Below are positions 31,546 through 42,773 of a stretch of 64,000 bases of DNA, piece after piece (the stretch's first letter is position 1; the number at the start of each line of letters is the position of its first letter). The stretch comes from Dugong dugon. Taxonomy: Eukaryota; Chordata; Mammalia; Sirenia; Dugongidae. The stretch lies in assembly GCA_030035585.1 (NCBI GenBank), contig CM057477.1:57765447-57829446 (forward strand). Reading direction: 5' to 3'. Both the position numbers and the translations under genes were made by a program. A model generated the notes under the pieces. The model was not told the origin of the DNA, did not search any database, and worked only from the letters and a program-made list of their open reading frames with translations.

Positions 31546-32174
31546 TGGAAAGTGTGCTGGGTGGAACTGTGTCAACAGGGTTAGCTTGGGAGCTACGTTG
31601 TACCAGACACTTGCTTCTTATATGATTCAGGGTTAGGACTGGCCAAAAGAGGAACTAGCACAAAATGTTGGAGGTGGATGTGAAGCAGAAGAGAGGGGAA
31701 GGACACGAAAGGCCTTCTTTGCCATCCGATGTGGTGATGGAGAGATACAGTGGTATCGGGTGGGTCCCAGCTGGTACTCACCTTGCTCTGCTCCATGTCC
31801 AACTCGTCTTCCTGACTGCTGGCTCTGCTGATGGACAGCAGATGCAGGCCTACCACCAGATGCTTGGCTGCAAGCCCACGAAGGCAGAAGCTCCAGGAGA
31901 CACAGCTTCGCAGGTCCTCTCCAAGAGCTTCCCCTTTGCAATCAGTCTTCCGTGGCTGCATGTGCTTGGCTTCTCAGACTCCTCTGCAAGCTCTGAGTTG
32001 TCCACCTGAGTCAGTGCTTCAGGAGGACTGGTAAGTGACATCGTCTCTGACCCTTCAACTGCCTCTTCAGGACCTTCACTTCCCCTTTTATGTAATAAAC
32101 CTAGTGGTGTGCTGATAAATGTTGACTAACTATCTTTCCAGGGGAAAGTCTGACTTTTAGCCTTTGCTGATTTC
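31546..32174. other. unassigned stretch with long overlapping frames on both strands
   Basis: Plus frame of 114 codons (31665-32009) and minus frame of 122 codons (31961-31593) overlap. They are compositionally unremarkable and I recognise neither. Stops are simply scarce on both strands in this GC-richer patch, so chance is the simplest reading. Confidence 0.25.
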
Positions 32175-32186
32175 TGTGGTATAAAT

Positions 32187-32384
32187 GGAGTCCCTGAGTG
32201 GTGCACACTTTTAACGCCCTCAGCTGCTAACCAAAAGGTTGGTGGTTGGAGTCCACCCAGAGGCACCTTGGAAGAAAAACCTGGCAATCTACTTCCAAAA
32301 AATCAGCCATTGAAAGCTCTATGGAACACAGTTCTACTCTGACATACATGGGGTCACCATGAGTAGCAGTCGACTCAACAGCAG

Positions 32385-32419
<35 letters not shown>
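32187..32419 (+). mobile_element. AfroSINE ending in a (TG)n microsatellite
   Basis: AGTCCCTGAGTGGTGCACAC head, GGTTGGTGGTTGGAGTCC, tail then about 17 TG units (32386-32419). TGTGGTATAAAT flanks SINE plus microsatellite at 32175-32186 and 32420-32431, so the TG run grew from the SINE 3' end. Confidence 0.93.
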
Positions 32420-32424
<5 letters not shown>

Positions 32425-32525
32425 TATAAATACTCCCACTTTTCAAGCTACCAGCATTAAGTCACTTTAGAAGTTGAGAAGAGATACACACAATTGCTGC
32501 CAGGAGCTGGTGGAGCCGGCTCCAG
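32420..32525 (+). repeat. unnamed ~105-bp repeat unit, copy 1
   Basis: GTATAAATACTCCCACTTTT, CAAGCTACCAGCATTAAG and ACACAATTGCTGCCAGGAG recur in diverged form at 36895-36996. Family unknown to me. Confidence 0.45.
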
Positions 32526-32589
32526 AACACCATGGAATAAGCCATGAACACTCATAGTAGCTTTGCTTCCCTGGCTGAACTCTGACCCA

Positions 32590-32680
32590 TACAGGTCAAT
32601 TAAGACATAACACCTGTATTGTGCTCAACACAGCACCTGGCATTCAGTAAATGCTCAATAAATGAGAGTTATTTGCATCT
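32590..32680 (+). repeat. MIR/L2 tail
   Basis: CAGCACCTGGCATTCAGTAA followed by ATGCTCAATAAATGAGAG is a typical MIR/L2 3' end. Confidence 0.7.
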
Positions 32681-33436
32681 CCAAAATCAATCCTCATGTC
32701 GTGGTTGGCTTTAAATCTGCTAAAGGCATGTTTTTACTTGCAACCTGCAAAGAAAGAACATTGGCCCAGAGATAGAAGGATTTTCCAACCAAGGCAAGAA
32801 CCTCCGCAGTTTTTATATAGATTAACACAAAGCTGTTGCTTTTCTTTGCAAATTAAGTAAACACATTCCATTTCCTCCAAATATAATATGAATTAAATAA
32901 GCAATAGAATATTTTCCCTGTCCTGCTGTGGGAGTTTACATTCCACAAATATTAAACTGTGATTTTGTAGTTAACATTAAATGAGTATCTCAGGAAGAAA
33001 TGTATAGTCACTGAATCTGTCCAGAAGCTTCTAGTCCTTTTCCAATAAACTTAATAATAGACAAAGCCTGTGTAAATTTAAGCTTAAACGTTGCCCTTCC
33101 TCTCCTGTCTGTTCTCTTAACTGTTCTCTGCTGGCCCTGCTGCTGTGGTCACAGAATGCAAATCTCCTTATCTCCTCAAGGGAGCACTTTGAAAAATTCA
33201 AAGCGCTTGACATATAGGATTCTTTCCTTCCTGGGCTTATCAAATAGCATTATGACTTATAGTTTCTTTTCATTTTAACCAAGGATTTTGGATTTTTAAC
33301 TTTTGTTCCCATAGCTGGGAATGACTAAATCAATCCTTCCTTTGGAATGGATTGTACTTGGATGACTACCCAGTTAGGCATGAAAAAAATACAGTCAACT
33401 ACGGATAATACAGTGAGTGATTCTTGTATCAACTCT
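32681..33436. other. repeat-poor stretch, nothing recognised
   Basis: About 750 bases without a recognisable repeat or coding pattern. Confidence 0.4.
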
Positions 33437-34090
33437 TTTTTAAGTATTTTTTTATTGAGGTTAATATATACGTAACAAAACATTTCCCATTTCACAATTC
33501 TTCACTTGCACGATTCAGTGGCATTATGTTTATTGTGTTGATTAGCCACCACCATTATCCCTTTCTAAATTTTTCCATCACCCTTAACAAGCCCTGGTGA
33601 TGTAGTGGCTAAGAGCTTAGCTGCTAACCAAAAGATCAGCAGTTCAAACCCACCAGCCAAGCCCCCTTGGAAACCCTATGGGACAGTTCTACTCTGTCCT
33701 ATAGGGTCACTGTGAGTTGGAATCGACTCGACAGCAACAGTTTTGATTTTTTGGTTTTAACAAACTCATTGTCCCATAAGAATTAAATCCTCCTACACAA
33801 CCCGCCCCCCGCCCCCGACCCACAGCCTATCCCTGGTAATCACTAATAGACTCTGGTCCTTATACACTTGCCTATTCTAGCTATTCCATGTAAGTAGGAT
33901 CATAAAATATTTGTCCTTTTGTGACTGACTTATTTCATTCAGCGCTGTGTTTTCAAGGTTCATCCATGCTGTAGCATGTATCAGGACTTTCTCTTGGTGT
34001 ATGTATCGTATTTTGTTTATCCATTCAGTTGGTGATAAACATTTAGGCTGTTCCCACCTTTGACTTTTGTGAATAGTGCTTCAACTAACA
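33437..34090 (-). mobile_element. L1M 3' region, split by an AfroSINE
   Basis: TTATTGAGGTTAATATATAC, GCACGATTCAGTGGCATTAT, GTCCTTTTGTGACTGACTTA and TCATTCAGCGCTGTG are reversed L1M 3' UTR and ORF2 end. The AfroSINE at 33588-33765 interrupts it. Confidence 0.78.
33588..33765 (+). mobile_element. AfroSINE, short type, nested in L1M
   Basis: AAGCCCTGGTGATGTAGTGG head, CAGCAGTTCAAACCCACC, GAGTTGGAATCGACTCGAC tail. TTAACAA on both sides is a probable target duplication. Confidence 0.93.
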
Positions 34091-34647
34091 TTGGTTAATC
34101 ATATTAACTCTTAATTTCTCCTCAGCTCAGAATTGGTGAAACTTTGAGCCAGATGTTGCTAAGAGAAATGTCTCTCCACAGATACTGTGCAAACTCTCTT
34201 TTTTCTTTGCCCCAGAGCTAAATTGTTTGCTGATCCTCTTCTTGGCTTTACAAAATGCTGTACCTGAAAGCACTGTGCTCTGCAAAGGACACTTCTTTCT
34301 CAAGGCTTTCGTTTGTTCAAACTACAGAGAATTTTCAGTTTCTCCGTCAATGATTGTTCAAAATTTATATTTATGGCATCAAGGTTATTTCTGAGGAGAT
34401 TTGGTTTCCTCTAAAGTGTACTCTTTACAAAGAGTGGCTGCCTCTAACAGTCACCCAGAGGTGACTTTTCTTTATTTGTTCTGATCACTCTTTCTGTCTC
34501 TTTGAACTGCATTGTGACAATGGGAAGGATTTTATAAATCCTGGCTTGGGTGAAAGGGGCAGAGGAAGAAAACATCCGGGTTATCTAGCCTGAGCAAAAC
34601 CTCCCTTACTGTACAGAACTCATTGCACTTATGTTATATCTTGTATG
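34091..34647. other. unique sequence, nothing recognised
   Basis: No repeat or coding pattern that I can support. Confidence 0.4.
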
Positions 34648-34856
34648 TTACATTAGGTGCCATCAAGTCAATTTTTCACTCATGGTGACCTCATGTGACT
34701 GACAGAGTAGAACTGCCCCCATAGAGTTTTCGAGGCTGTAATTTTTCCGAAAGAAGATCACAGGTCTTTCTCCCGTGGAGATGCTGGGTGGGTTCAAACT
34801 GGCAAACTTCTGGTTAGCAGCCCAGCACTTAACTGTTGCTCCTCCAGGGCTCCTAC
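34648..34856 (-). mobile_element. AfroSINE, tRNA-Asn-like type
   Basis: AGGTGCCATCAAGTCAATTT tail, AAAGAAGATCACAGGTCTTT body, GCTCCTCCAGGGCTCC head. Confidence 0.9.
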
Positions 34857-34919
34857 AGCTTATATAAACCTTTCTCAATGAAGAAGGGGAAGTCATTCCA
34901 GGCAAAAGAAATGTTGATA

Positions 34920-35123
34920 TTATTTAGTTGCCATCGGGTTGGTGCGGACTCATGGCGACCTTATGGATAACGGAACGGAACATTGCCCGGTCCCGTGCCA
35001 TCTTCACAATCATTCATTGTCGCAGCTATTGTGTCGATCCAGGTCACTGAGGGTTTCCCTCCTTTTTGCTGACCCTCTGCTTTACTTGACAAGATGTCCT
35101 TTTCTAGCAACTGGTCTTTTTAG
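34920..35123 (-). mobile_element. RTE (BovB-like) LINE, 3' fragment
   Basis: TTAGTTGCCATCGGGTTGG, CATTGCCCGGTCCCGTGCC, GACAAGATGTCCTTTTCTAGC. Confidence 0.82.
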
Positions 35124-36269
35124 TGATTTTTTCGCGATTGACAAAAGAAATAGCATGTACAAGAGCGTGGTGATGACAGAAAAAATACTGCCGTTCAGTA
35201 TCAGGAAATCAGCAAAAGATGGAAGTGTAGCCATCTGTAAGCGTCCCAATCCACCAAAGCATAGTGCCATATTCTGCTCTTGATCTTGGATGGGTGGAGT
35301 CTCCACTGTCAACATTAGACCAATGAAGTGTTAACTAGGAGGAATGGAGCAAGGCTCAGGGATGAAGGGAAGCTGAGGAATAAGAGCAGGGTTGTGTCAT
35401 TTGCACTTTTTATACTTAGCACTCTGCGTGTGCAAAAGAATGACATCAAAATGGCAGCCTCAAACCATGCGGCTTAAATAGATCTTGCATAGCAAGCTAA
35501 GACTTTGGACTTTATCCTGTAGGAAATAAGAATCCACTGGATGATTTTTAGAATGGAAGTAAAATGGGCAAATTCGAAGTTGAGAGCAAGACCAGAGGTG
35601 GCTAGTACCATCATCATGCCAGTAGTAGCAGATGCTTGGACTAAGGCAGTATCTGGGAAATGAGAGAAGGGAATGGCTTAATAAAAACCTGAGCATTGCT
35701 CCCATGATTTAGTGATACTTGGACATAGGCATGAAGAAAAGGGAGAGCTCAAGGATGACTCTTTGGTCTGGCTTAGGAAATGGATGGATGGCGAAGCCAC
35801 CACAGAAATGTAGAATAAAGAAGGAGGCAATCTGGGGAGGAGGAAGCTTTTGACACCTTGAGTTTGAGATGCCTATGAGTTATCCTCATGGACTAGCTGC
35901 AAAGGCAGTGGGATGTATAAGTCAACACCATTGTTACCAGGGTCCCTCCCTTCCACTCTGGCCATACCTTCTCAGGTGCCTTTAATGATGCCTGTATTTC
36001 TGCCCATCTCTTAGAGTGTTTCATCCCCATAACCTCCACGCTTTTTTATACTCATACTTCCCACTCTCCTCAAGGGATCTTACTGATATTGAAGAATTCC
36101 TTTACCATTGATGCATCAATGACTCCCAGAACTATATGTTTGGTTCAAATTTCTCTCCGGAGGTACACACTGTTAAATCTAGCTGCTTACAAAGCATCTT
36201 CCCCCATTTGTCTCTCAGGTGCCTCAGCACCACATAACCAAAATGCAATGCATCATCTCCTCGACTGAT
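35124..36269. other. unassigned sequence, partly an old repeat
   Basis: From about 35500 to 35900 phrases such as GGACTTTATCCTGTAGGA, CAAGGATGACTCTTTGG and CACCTTGAGTTTGAGATGCC look like a diverged ancient interspersed repeat that I cannot name. No coding pattern. Confidence 0.3.
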
Positions 36270-36725
36270 ATAAGTCTCACCTGTTTCTCTTTCCACATTG
36301 TCTCATTTCATCATGATCCATAGTCTCCTAAGTCAAAAACAAGCATGTCTTCCCTGCTTATTCTTCTCCTTCAAGCCCAACATTTAGCTGGGACATGAAA
36401 TTCTGTTGATTCCAATTCCTGTTTCTCTCTCTACTCTATCTCTCCTCTTCTCCCCCTTGTTCCAGACTTAGCGCAATCACTCATGTATTCTCTGTACTCT
36501 TCTGTCAACCTCCTACTGGACCCTCTGCTTCTCGTCTGGCCCTCTTCCAAATCATCCTCTGCTAGCTTGCTAGAAGGCTTTCCAAAATGCAAATCTTATC
36601 ATACTTCCCCCTGCTTAAAACAATTGTACAAGTCCTTATTTCCCAGAGGAGAGACCACAGACTTCTAAGCCAGGCACTGAAGGTCTTTGCCATTTAGATT
36701 TGGCCCATCATTCCAAGCTCATTTC
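36270..36725 (+). repeat. L2 LINE fragment
   Basis: CTTATCATACTTCCCCCTGC, CACTGAAGGTCTTTGCCATT and ATTTGGCCCATCATTCCAAG are in L2 order; ends are uncertain. Confidence 0.55.
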
Positions 36726-36727
36726 AT

Positions 36728-37291
36728 GCTGTTGTTGTTAGGTGCCATTAAGTCAGTTCTGACTCATAGTGACCCTATGAGTAATAGAATGAAACTTTGC
36801 TCAGTCCTGTGCCATTTTCACAATGGTAGGTATGTTTCAGCCCGTTGTTGCAGCCACTAACTCTGGTTTCTATACACTTGCCTGTTTTGTGTACATGTGT
36901 GGTGTAAATACTCTCACCTTTTCAAGCTATCAGTGTTGTCATTAAAGATGGACTTGGAAAGACATGCGCACAATTGCTCTCAGGAGCCCACGGAGCTTTC
37001 TCTTTTTTGCTGACCCTCTACTTTACCAAGCATGATGTCTTTCTCCAGGGATCGGTCTCTCCTGCTAACACATCCAAAGTAAACAGAATGAAGTCTTGCC
37101 ATCATCACTTCTAAGGAGCATTCTGGCTGTACTTCTTCCAAGACAGATTTGTTTGTTCTTCTGGCAGTCCACGGTATATTCAATATTCTTTGCCAACATC
37201 ACAATTCAGTGCATATAATGGTAACTGAAAAGACCACGGCTTGGGTCAGGTGCATTTTAGTCCTCAAAGTGGTATCTTTGCTTTTTAACAC
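36728..37291 (-). mobile_element. RTE (BovB-like) LINE 3' fragment with coding remnant
   Basis: The 3' end reads TGTTGTTGTTAGGTGCC. On the minus strand 37183-36980 reads MNIPWTARRTNKSVLEEVQPE and RDRSLEKDIMLGKVEGQQKR, the C-terminal part of a BovB/RTE reverse-transcriptase protein. A 137-bp unrelated block (36860-36996) interrupts it, so the codons do not continue to the 3' end. The L1 3' end starts right after it on the plus strand. Confidence 0.85.
36860..36996 (+). repeat. unnamed repeat unit, copy 2, inside RTE
   Basis: GTGTAAATACTCTCACCTTT, TCAAGCTATCAGTG and CACAATTGCTCTCAGGAG match 32420-32525 at roughly 70 percent by eye. It replaces about 25 bases of RTE sequence between CAGCCACTA and TTCTCTTTTTTGCTGACC. 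Confidence 0.5.
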
Positions 37292-37292
37292 T

Positions 37293-37546
37293 ATTTATTT
37301 CTTTATTTTTATTGTACTTCAGGTGAAGGCTTACAGAACAAATAGTTTCTCATGAAACAGTAGTACACGTGTTGTTTTATGACATTGGTTAACAACCCCA
37401 CAACATGTCAACCCTCTCCCTTCTTGACCTTTTTTTTTTTTTTTTTTGGTGAAAATATACATAGCCAAAGATACACCATTTCAAATATTTCTACATGCAC
37501 AGTTCAGTGACATCGACTACGCTCTTCTAATTGTGCTGCTATTCAC
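37293..37546 (-). mobile_element. mosaic of L1 3'-end pieces
   Basis: 37293-37430 is an L1 3' end (minus strand: CTATTTGTTCTGTAAGCC then an A-rich tail with AATAAA). A T17 run and a second kind of L1 3' end (GAAAATATACATAGCC, GTTCAGTGACATCG) fill 37431-37546. The first kind recurs at 37547-37660. Confidence 0.6.
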
Positions 37547-38494
37547 AATTTAGATGAAGGTTTACAGAACAAATAGTTTCTCATTAAATAGTTAGTACAC
37601 ATGTTGCCCTATGACAATGGTTAACAACCTCACAACAAACACATCAACACTATCCTTACTCAAACTTGGGTTCCCTATCACCAGCTTTCCTGTCCCCTTC
37701 TGCCTTCTAGCCCTTGTCCTTGGACTGCTGTGCCTCATTAGTCCCATTTGGTTTTATGGGGCTGTCCACTCCCCGGCTGAATGGTCAGCCTCGGAAGTGA
37801 CTTCACCACTGAGCTAAAAGGGTGTCTGGGGGCCATACTCTCGGGGTTTCTCCCGTCTCCTTTAGGCCCGTAAACCTTGTCTTTTTTTTTTTTTTTTTTT
37901 TTTTTTGTGAGTTAGAATTTTGTTCTATATCCTTCTCCAGCTCTGTCCAGAACCCTCTGTCGTGATCCCAGTCAGAGCAGTCAGTGGTGGTAGCCGGGCA
38001 CCATCTAGCTGTACTGGACTCAGTCCGGTGGAGGCCTTGGTAGCAGTGGACAATTAGTCCTTTGGACTAATCTTTTCGTTGTATCCTGTTTTCTTCATTC
38101 TCCCTTGCTCCTGAAGGGATGAGACCAGTGGAGTATCTTAGATGGCCGCTCATAGGCTTTTAAGAACCCAGACACTACTCACCAAGGTAGAATGTAGAGC
38201 ATTATCTTTATAAGTAGTGTCATACCAATTGAGCTAGATGTTCCCCGAGACCATGGTCCCCAGAGCCCTCCGTCCAACAACTCAGTCCCTCGGGGGGTTT
38301 GGATGTGTCTATAGGGCCTCCATGACGTTTCCTTGTGCAGGTTGTGTTAGTTTCCCCTGTACTGTGTACTATCTCACCTCTCACCCAAGGTACCACTTAT
38401 CTATTGCCTATTTAGTATTCCCCCCCGCTCCCCTCCCATCCCTGGTAACCAACAAGGATTGTTACATTTTGCTTGTGAATTTTTTCATGGGTTT

Positions 38495-41400
38495 TTACAA
38501 TAGAGGTCTCATACAATATTTGTCCTTTTGTGATTGACTTATTTCACTCAGCATAATGTCCTCCAGTTTCATCCATGTTATGAGATGGTTCACAGATTCA
38601 TCGTTGTTCTTTTTCGTTGCATAGTACTCCATTGTGTGTATGTACCATAGTTTGTGTATCCATTCATCTGTTGATGGACATCGAGGTTGTTTCCATCATT
38701 TTGCTATTGTGAACAATGCTGCCATGAACATAGGTGTGCATATGTCTATTCGAGTGATGACTCTTATTTCTCTAGGATATATTCCTAGGAGTGGCATTGC
38801 TGGATCGAATAGTATGTCTATTTCTAGCTTTCTGAGGAAACGCCATATCATTTTCCAAAATGGTTGTATCATTTTGCATTCCCACCAGCAGTGTATAAGA
38901 GTTCCCATCTCCCCGCAGCCCCTCCAACATTTGTTATTTCCAGTATTTTTGATTCGTGCCAGTAATGCTGGGGTGAGATGGTATCTCATTGTAGTTTTAA
39001 TTTGCATTTCTCTAATGGCTAGTGATCGCGAGCATTTCCTCATGTGTCTGTTGGCCAGTTGAATGTCTTCCTTGGTGAAGTGTCTGTTCATTTCCTTTGC
39101 CCATTTTTTGATAGGATTGTTTGTCTTTTTGTTGTAGAGGTGTTGGATTTTCTTGTAGATTATGGAGATTAGACCTTTGTCTGACTTGTACTGTCCAAAA
39201 ATTTTTTACCAGTCTGTAGGTTCTCTTTTGACTCTTTTGGTGAAGTCTTTTGAAGAGCATAGGTGTTTGATTTTTAGAAGATCCCAGTTATCTAGTTTAT
39301 CTGTTGGGTTTTGTGTGTTGATGTTTATGGTTTGTATCCTGTCAATGCCATGTATTAAGGCCTGAAGTGTTGGTCCTATTTTTTCTTCTATGAATTTTAT
39401 AGTTTGAGGCTTTATATTCAGGTCTTTGATCCATTTTGAAGTAGTTTTTGTATATGGTGTGAGGTATGGGTCCTGTTTCATTTTTCTACAAATGGATATC
39501 CAGTTTTGCCAGCACCATTTGTTAAAAAGACTGTCTTTTCCCCATTTGATGGACTTTGGGCCCTTGTCGAGAATCAGGTGACTGTAGGTGGATGGATTTA
39601 CATCTGGGTTCTCAATTCTGTTCCATTGGTCAATGTCTCTGTTGTTGTACCAGTACCAGGCTGTTTTGAGTACTGTAGCTGTATAGTAGGTTCTCAACTC
39701 AGGTAGTGTGAGTCCTCCAACTTTATTCTTCTTCTTCAGTAGTGCTTTACTTATTCGGGGTTTCTTCCCTTTCCATATAAAGTTAATGATTAGTTTTTCC
39801 ATCTCTTTGAAGAATGCTGTTGGTATTTGTATTGGGATTGCATTGTATTTGTAGATTGCTTTAGGTAGAATTGCCATTTTCACAATGTTGAGTCTGCCTA
39901 TCCATGAGCATGGTATGTTTTTCCATTTATGTAGATCCCTTTGGGTTTCATGCAGCAGTGTTTTGTAGTTTTCTTTGTATAGGTCTTTTACATTCCTGGT
40001 CAGATTTATTCCTAAGTATTTTATCTTTTTAAGGGCTATTGAAAATGGTATTGATTTCCTGATCTCCTTTTCATCGTTCTCTTTACTGGTGTATAGGAAT
40101 CCAACTGATTTTTGAATGTTTATCTTGTATCCTGCTACTCTGCTGAATCTTTCTATTAGTTCCAGTATATTTCACATGGAGTCTTTAGGGTTTTCTATGT
40201 ATAGTATCATATCATCTGCAAACAGGGAGAGTTTAACTTCTTCATTACCAATTTGGATGCCCTTTATTTCTTTCTCTTGCCTTACTGCTCTAGCTAGAAC
40301 TTCCAGCACAATGTTAAATAGGAGTGGTGATAAAGGGCATCCTTGTCTTGTGCCTGTTTTCAAGGGGAATGTTTTCAGGCTCTCTCCATTAAGAATGATG
40401 TTGGCTGTTGGTTTTGCGTAGATGCCCTTTATTATGTTGAGAAATTTCCCTTCTATACCTATTTTATTGAGAGCTTTTATCAGGAATGGGTGTTGGACTT
40501 TGTCAAATGCCTTTTCTGCATCAATTGAGATGATCATGTGATTTTTTTCTTTCCTTTTATTTATGTGGTGGATTACGTTGATGGATTTTCTAATGTTAAA
40601 CCATGCTTGCATAACTGGTATGAATCCTACTTGGTCATGGTGTATTATTTTTTTGATATGATACTGAATTCTATTGGCTAGAATTTTGTTCAGAATTTTT
40701 GCATCTATATTCATGAGAGATATTGGTCTGTAATTTTCTTTTTTTGTGATGTCTTTGCCTGGTTTGGTATCAGCGTTATGCTGGCTTCATAGAATGAATT
40801 TGGAAGTGTTGCTTCCTCTTCTATGCTCTGAAATAGCTTGAATAGAACTGGTACAAGCTCTTCTGTAAATGTTTTGTAGAATTCTCCAGTGAAGCCATCT
40901 GGGCCAGGGCTTTTTTTGGTTGGGAGTTTTTTTATTACCTTTTCAATCCCTACTCCTGTTATGGGTCTGTTCAGATTTTCAATATCACTTCGTTGTAGTT
41001 TGGGTAGGCCGTATGTTTCTAGAAATTTATCCATTTCCTCTAGGTTTTCAAATTTGTTAGAATATAGTTTTTCATAAGATTCTGTTATAATCCTTTTTAT
41101 TTCAGTTGGGTCTGTTGTAATGTCCCCCATTTCATTTCTTATTTGGGTTATTTGTGCCCTCTGCTGTTTTTCTTTTGTCAGTCTGGCCAGTGGTTTGTCG
41201 ATTTTGTTGATTCTTTCAGAGAACCAACTTTTGGTTTTGTTGATTCTTTCTATTGTTTTTCTGTTCTCTATTTCATTTATTTCTGCTCTGATCTTTACTA
41301 TTTCTTTTCTTCCGGTGGTTGTGGGCTTTTTTTGCTGTTCTCTTTCTATTTGTTAGAGTTCTGTAGTTAATGTTTTGAGTTTGTCCCTTTCTTCTTTTTT

Positions 41401-42318
41401 GATATGTGCATCTATTGCTTTAAACTGCCCTCTGAGGACTGCCTTTGCTGTGTCCCAAAGGTTTTGGTATGATGTGTTTTCATTTTCATTTGATTCTAGG
41501 AATTTTTTAATTCTATCTCTGATTTCTTCTATTACCCATTGATGTGTAAGCAGATTATTATTCAGTTTCCATGTGTTTGATTTTTTTTCCTTGCTCTTTC
41601 TAGTGTTAATTTCTACCTTGTTGGCATTGTGGTCAGAGAAGATACTGTGAATTATCTCAGCATTTTGGATCTTGTTGAGGTTTGCTTTGTGGCCTAAGAT
41701 GTGGTCTATTCTGGAGAACGTTCCATGTGCATTGGAAAAGAATGTGTACTTTGCAGCGGTTGGATGGATTGTTCTATGTATGTCTATGAGGTCCAGTTGG
41801 CTGATTGTGTCCTTTAGGTCTTCTGTATCTTTGCTGAGTTTCTTTTTAGTTGTTCTGTCCTTTACTGAGAGTGGTGTGTTGAAGTCTCCTACTATTATTG
41901 TGGAACTGTCAATTTCTCTTTTCAGTGCTGTTAGAGTTTTTTTTACGTATTTTGGAGCCCTGTCATTGGGTGCATAGATATTTATTATGGTTATGTCTTC
42001 ATGGTGGATCATCCCCTTAATCATTATATAGTGTCCTTCTTTGTCTTTTATAGTAGATTTTGTTTTAAAGTCTATTTTATCTGAGATTAGAATTGTCACT
42101 CCTGCTCTTTTTTGATAGTTGTTAGCTTGATATATTTTTTTCCAACCTTTGATTTTTAATAAATTCACATCTTTGTTTCTAAGGTGTGTCTCTTGTAGAC
42201 AGCAAATTGATGGATCCTGTTTTCTTCTCCATTCTGCCACTTTCCGTCTCTTTATGGGTGCATTGAGTCCATTTACATTCAGTGTAATTATTGATAGATG
42301 GAAGTTTGTTGCTGTCAT
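38495..42318 (-). pseudogene. L1 ORF2: endonuclease-reverse transcriptase, broken
   Basis: Known role: nicks target DNA and copies L1 RNA into it. The first 321 codons (42318-41353) are open and hold the APE-like endonuclease with its catalytic set visible: NVNGLN, LQETHL, GDFNTPLS, SRIDHILG and SDHNA. Reverse transcriptase follows: [14 protein letters not shown] (near 40900), [20 protein letters not shown] and the catalytic FADDMILY at about 40210. The C-terminal cysteine region reads [18 protein letters not shown] (about 38840). Breaks seen: an in-frame stop at 41353, a frameshift near 40740, and stops at about 40170, 39204 and 38696. The frame otherwise runs to a TAA at 38495, giving the normal L1 ORF2 length of about 1,275 codons. 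Confidence 0.93.
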
Positions 42319-42773
42319 TTTGTAGTGCTTTTTTTTGTGGTGCTGAAGTTTTCTTTGTTCTTCTTACTCTCTTGTGCTGAGTTACTTTTGTTTGTGGATT
42401 TTGTGTTCATTTCTTTTGTTTTTGTTGAGACTTTATGTTTTTCGTCTTTATTTTTATGAGTTGGTTTGTTAACTTTCTTTGTGGTTACCATGAATTTTAC
42501 CCTTATCTTTATAATTTTGAAGCAGTCTACCCTTACTTGGTATCGCCTTGCCTTCCTTTCCTTTGGAAGGTTCTATACCTATGCCGTTTGTTCCCTCTTT
42601 CATTGTTTTGATGTTGTTGTCATCCTTTGATTGATTTCTCTGATTCCCTGTTGTATTTCTTTTGGTTTTGGAAAGTCCTCTGTAGTTCAGTTCCTAGAAT
42701 GATATCTGGTTCATATGAACCTGCATCCTAGGTCCTAGGTCCTGCCTGAGGGCTGAAGCTGTTTGTCCTCAGA
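42319..42773 (-). other. L1 inter-ORF spacer, unusually long
   Basis: About 455 bases separate the ORF1 stop from the ORF2 ATG, against about 60 in human L1. It is A-rich on the minus strand and has no long frame. The older L1 at 58779-63430 also has a spacer of several hundred bases ending in the same CAGCACCACA.AAAAAA words. Confidence 0.75.

Noticed and set aside
31593-32009. Overlapping 122- and 114-codon frames as a host exon pair
   Set aside because: Both strands are equally open, no splice sites or domains fit, and I recognise no homologue.
41120-41370. Plus-strand membrane-like frames inside the L1
   Set aside because: They are the antisense of A-rich L1 ORF2, which gives Phe/Leu/Ser-rich frames by composition.
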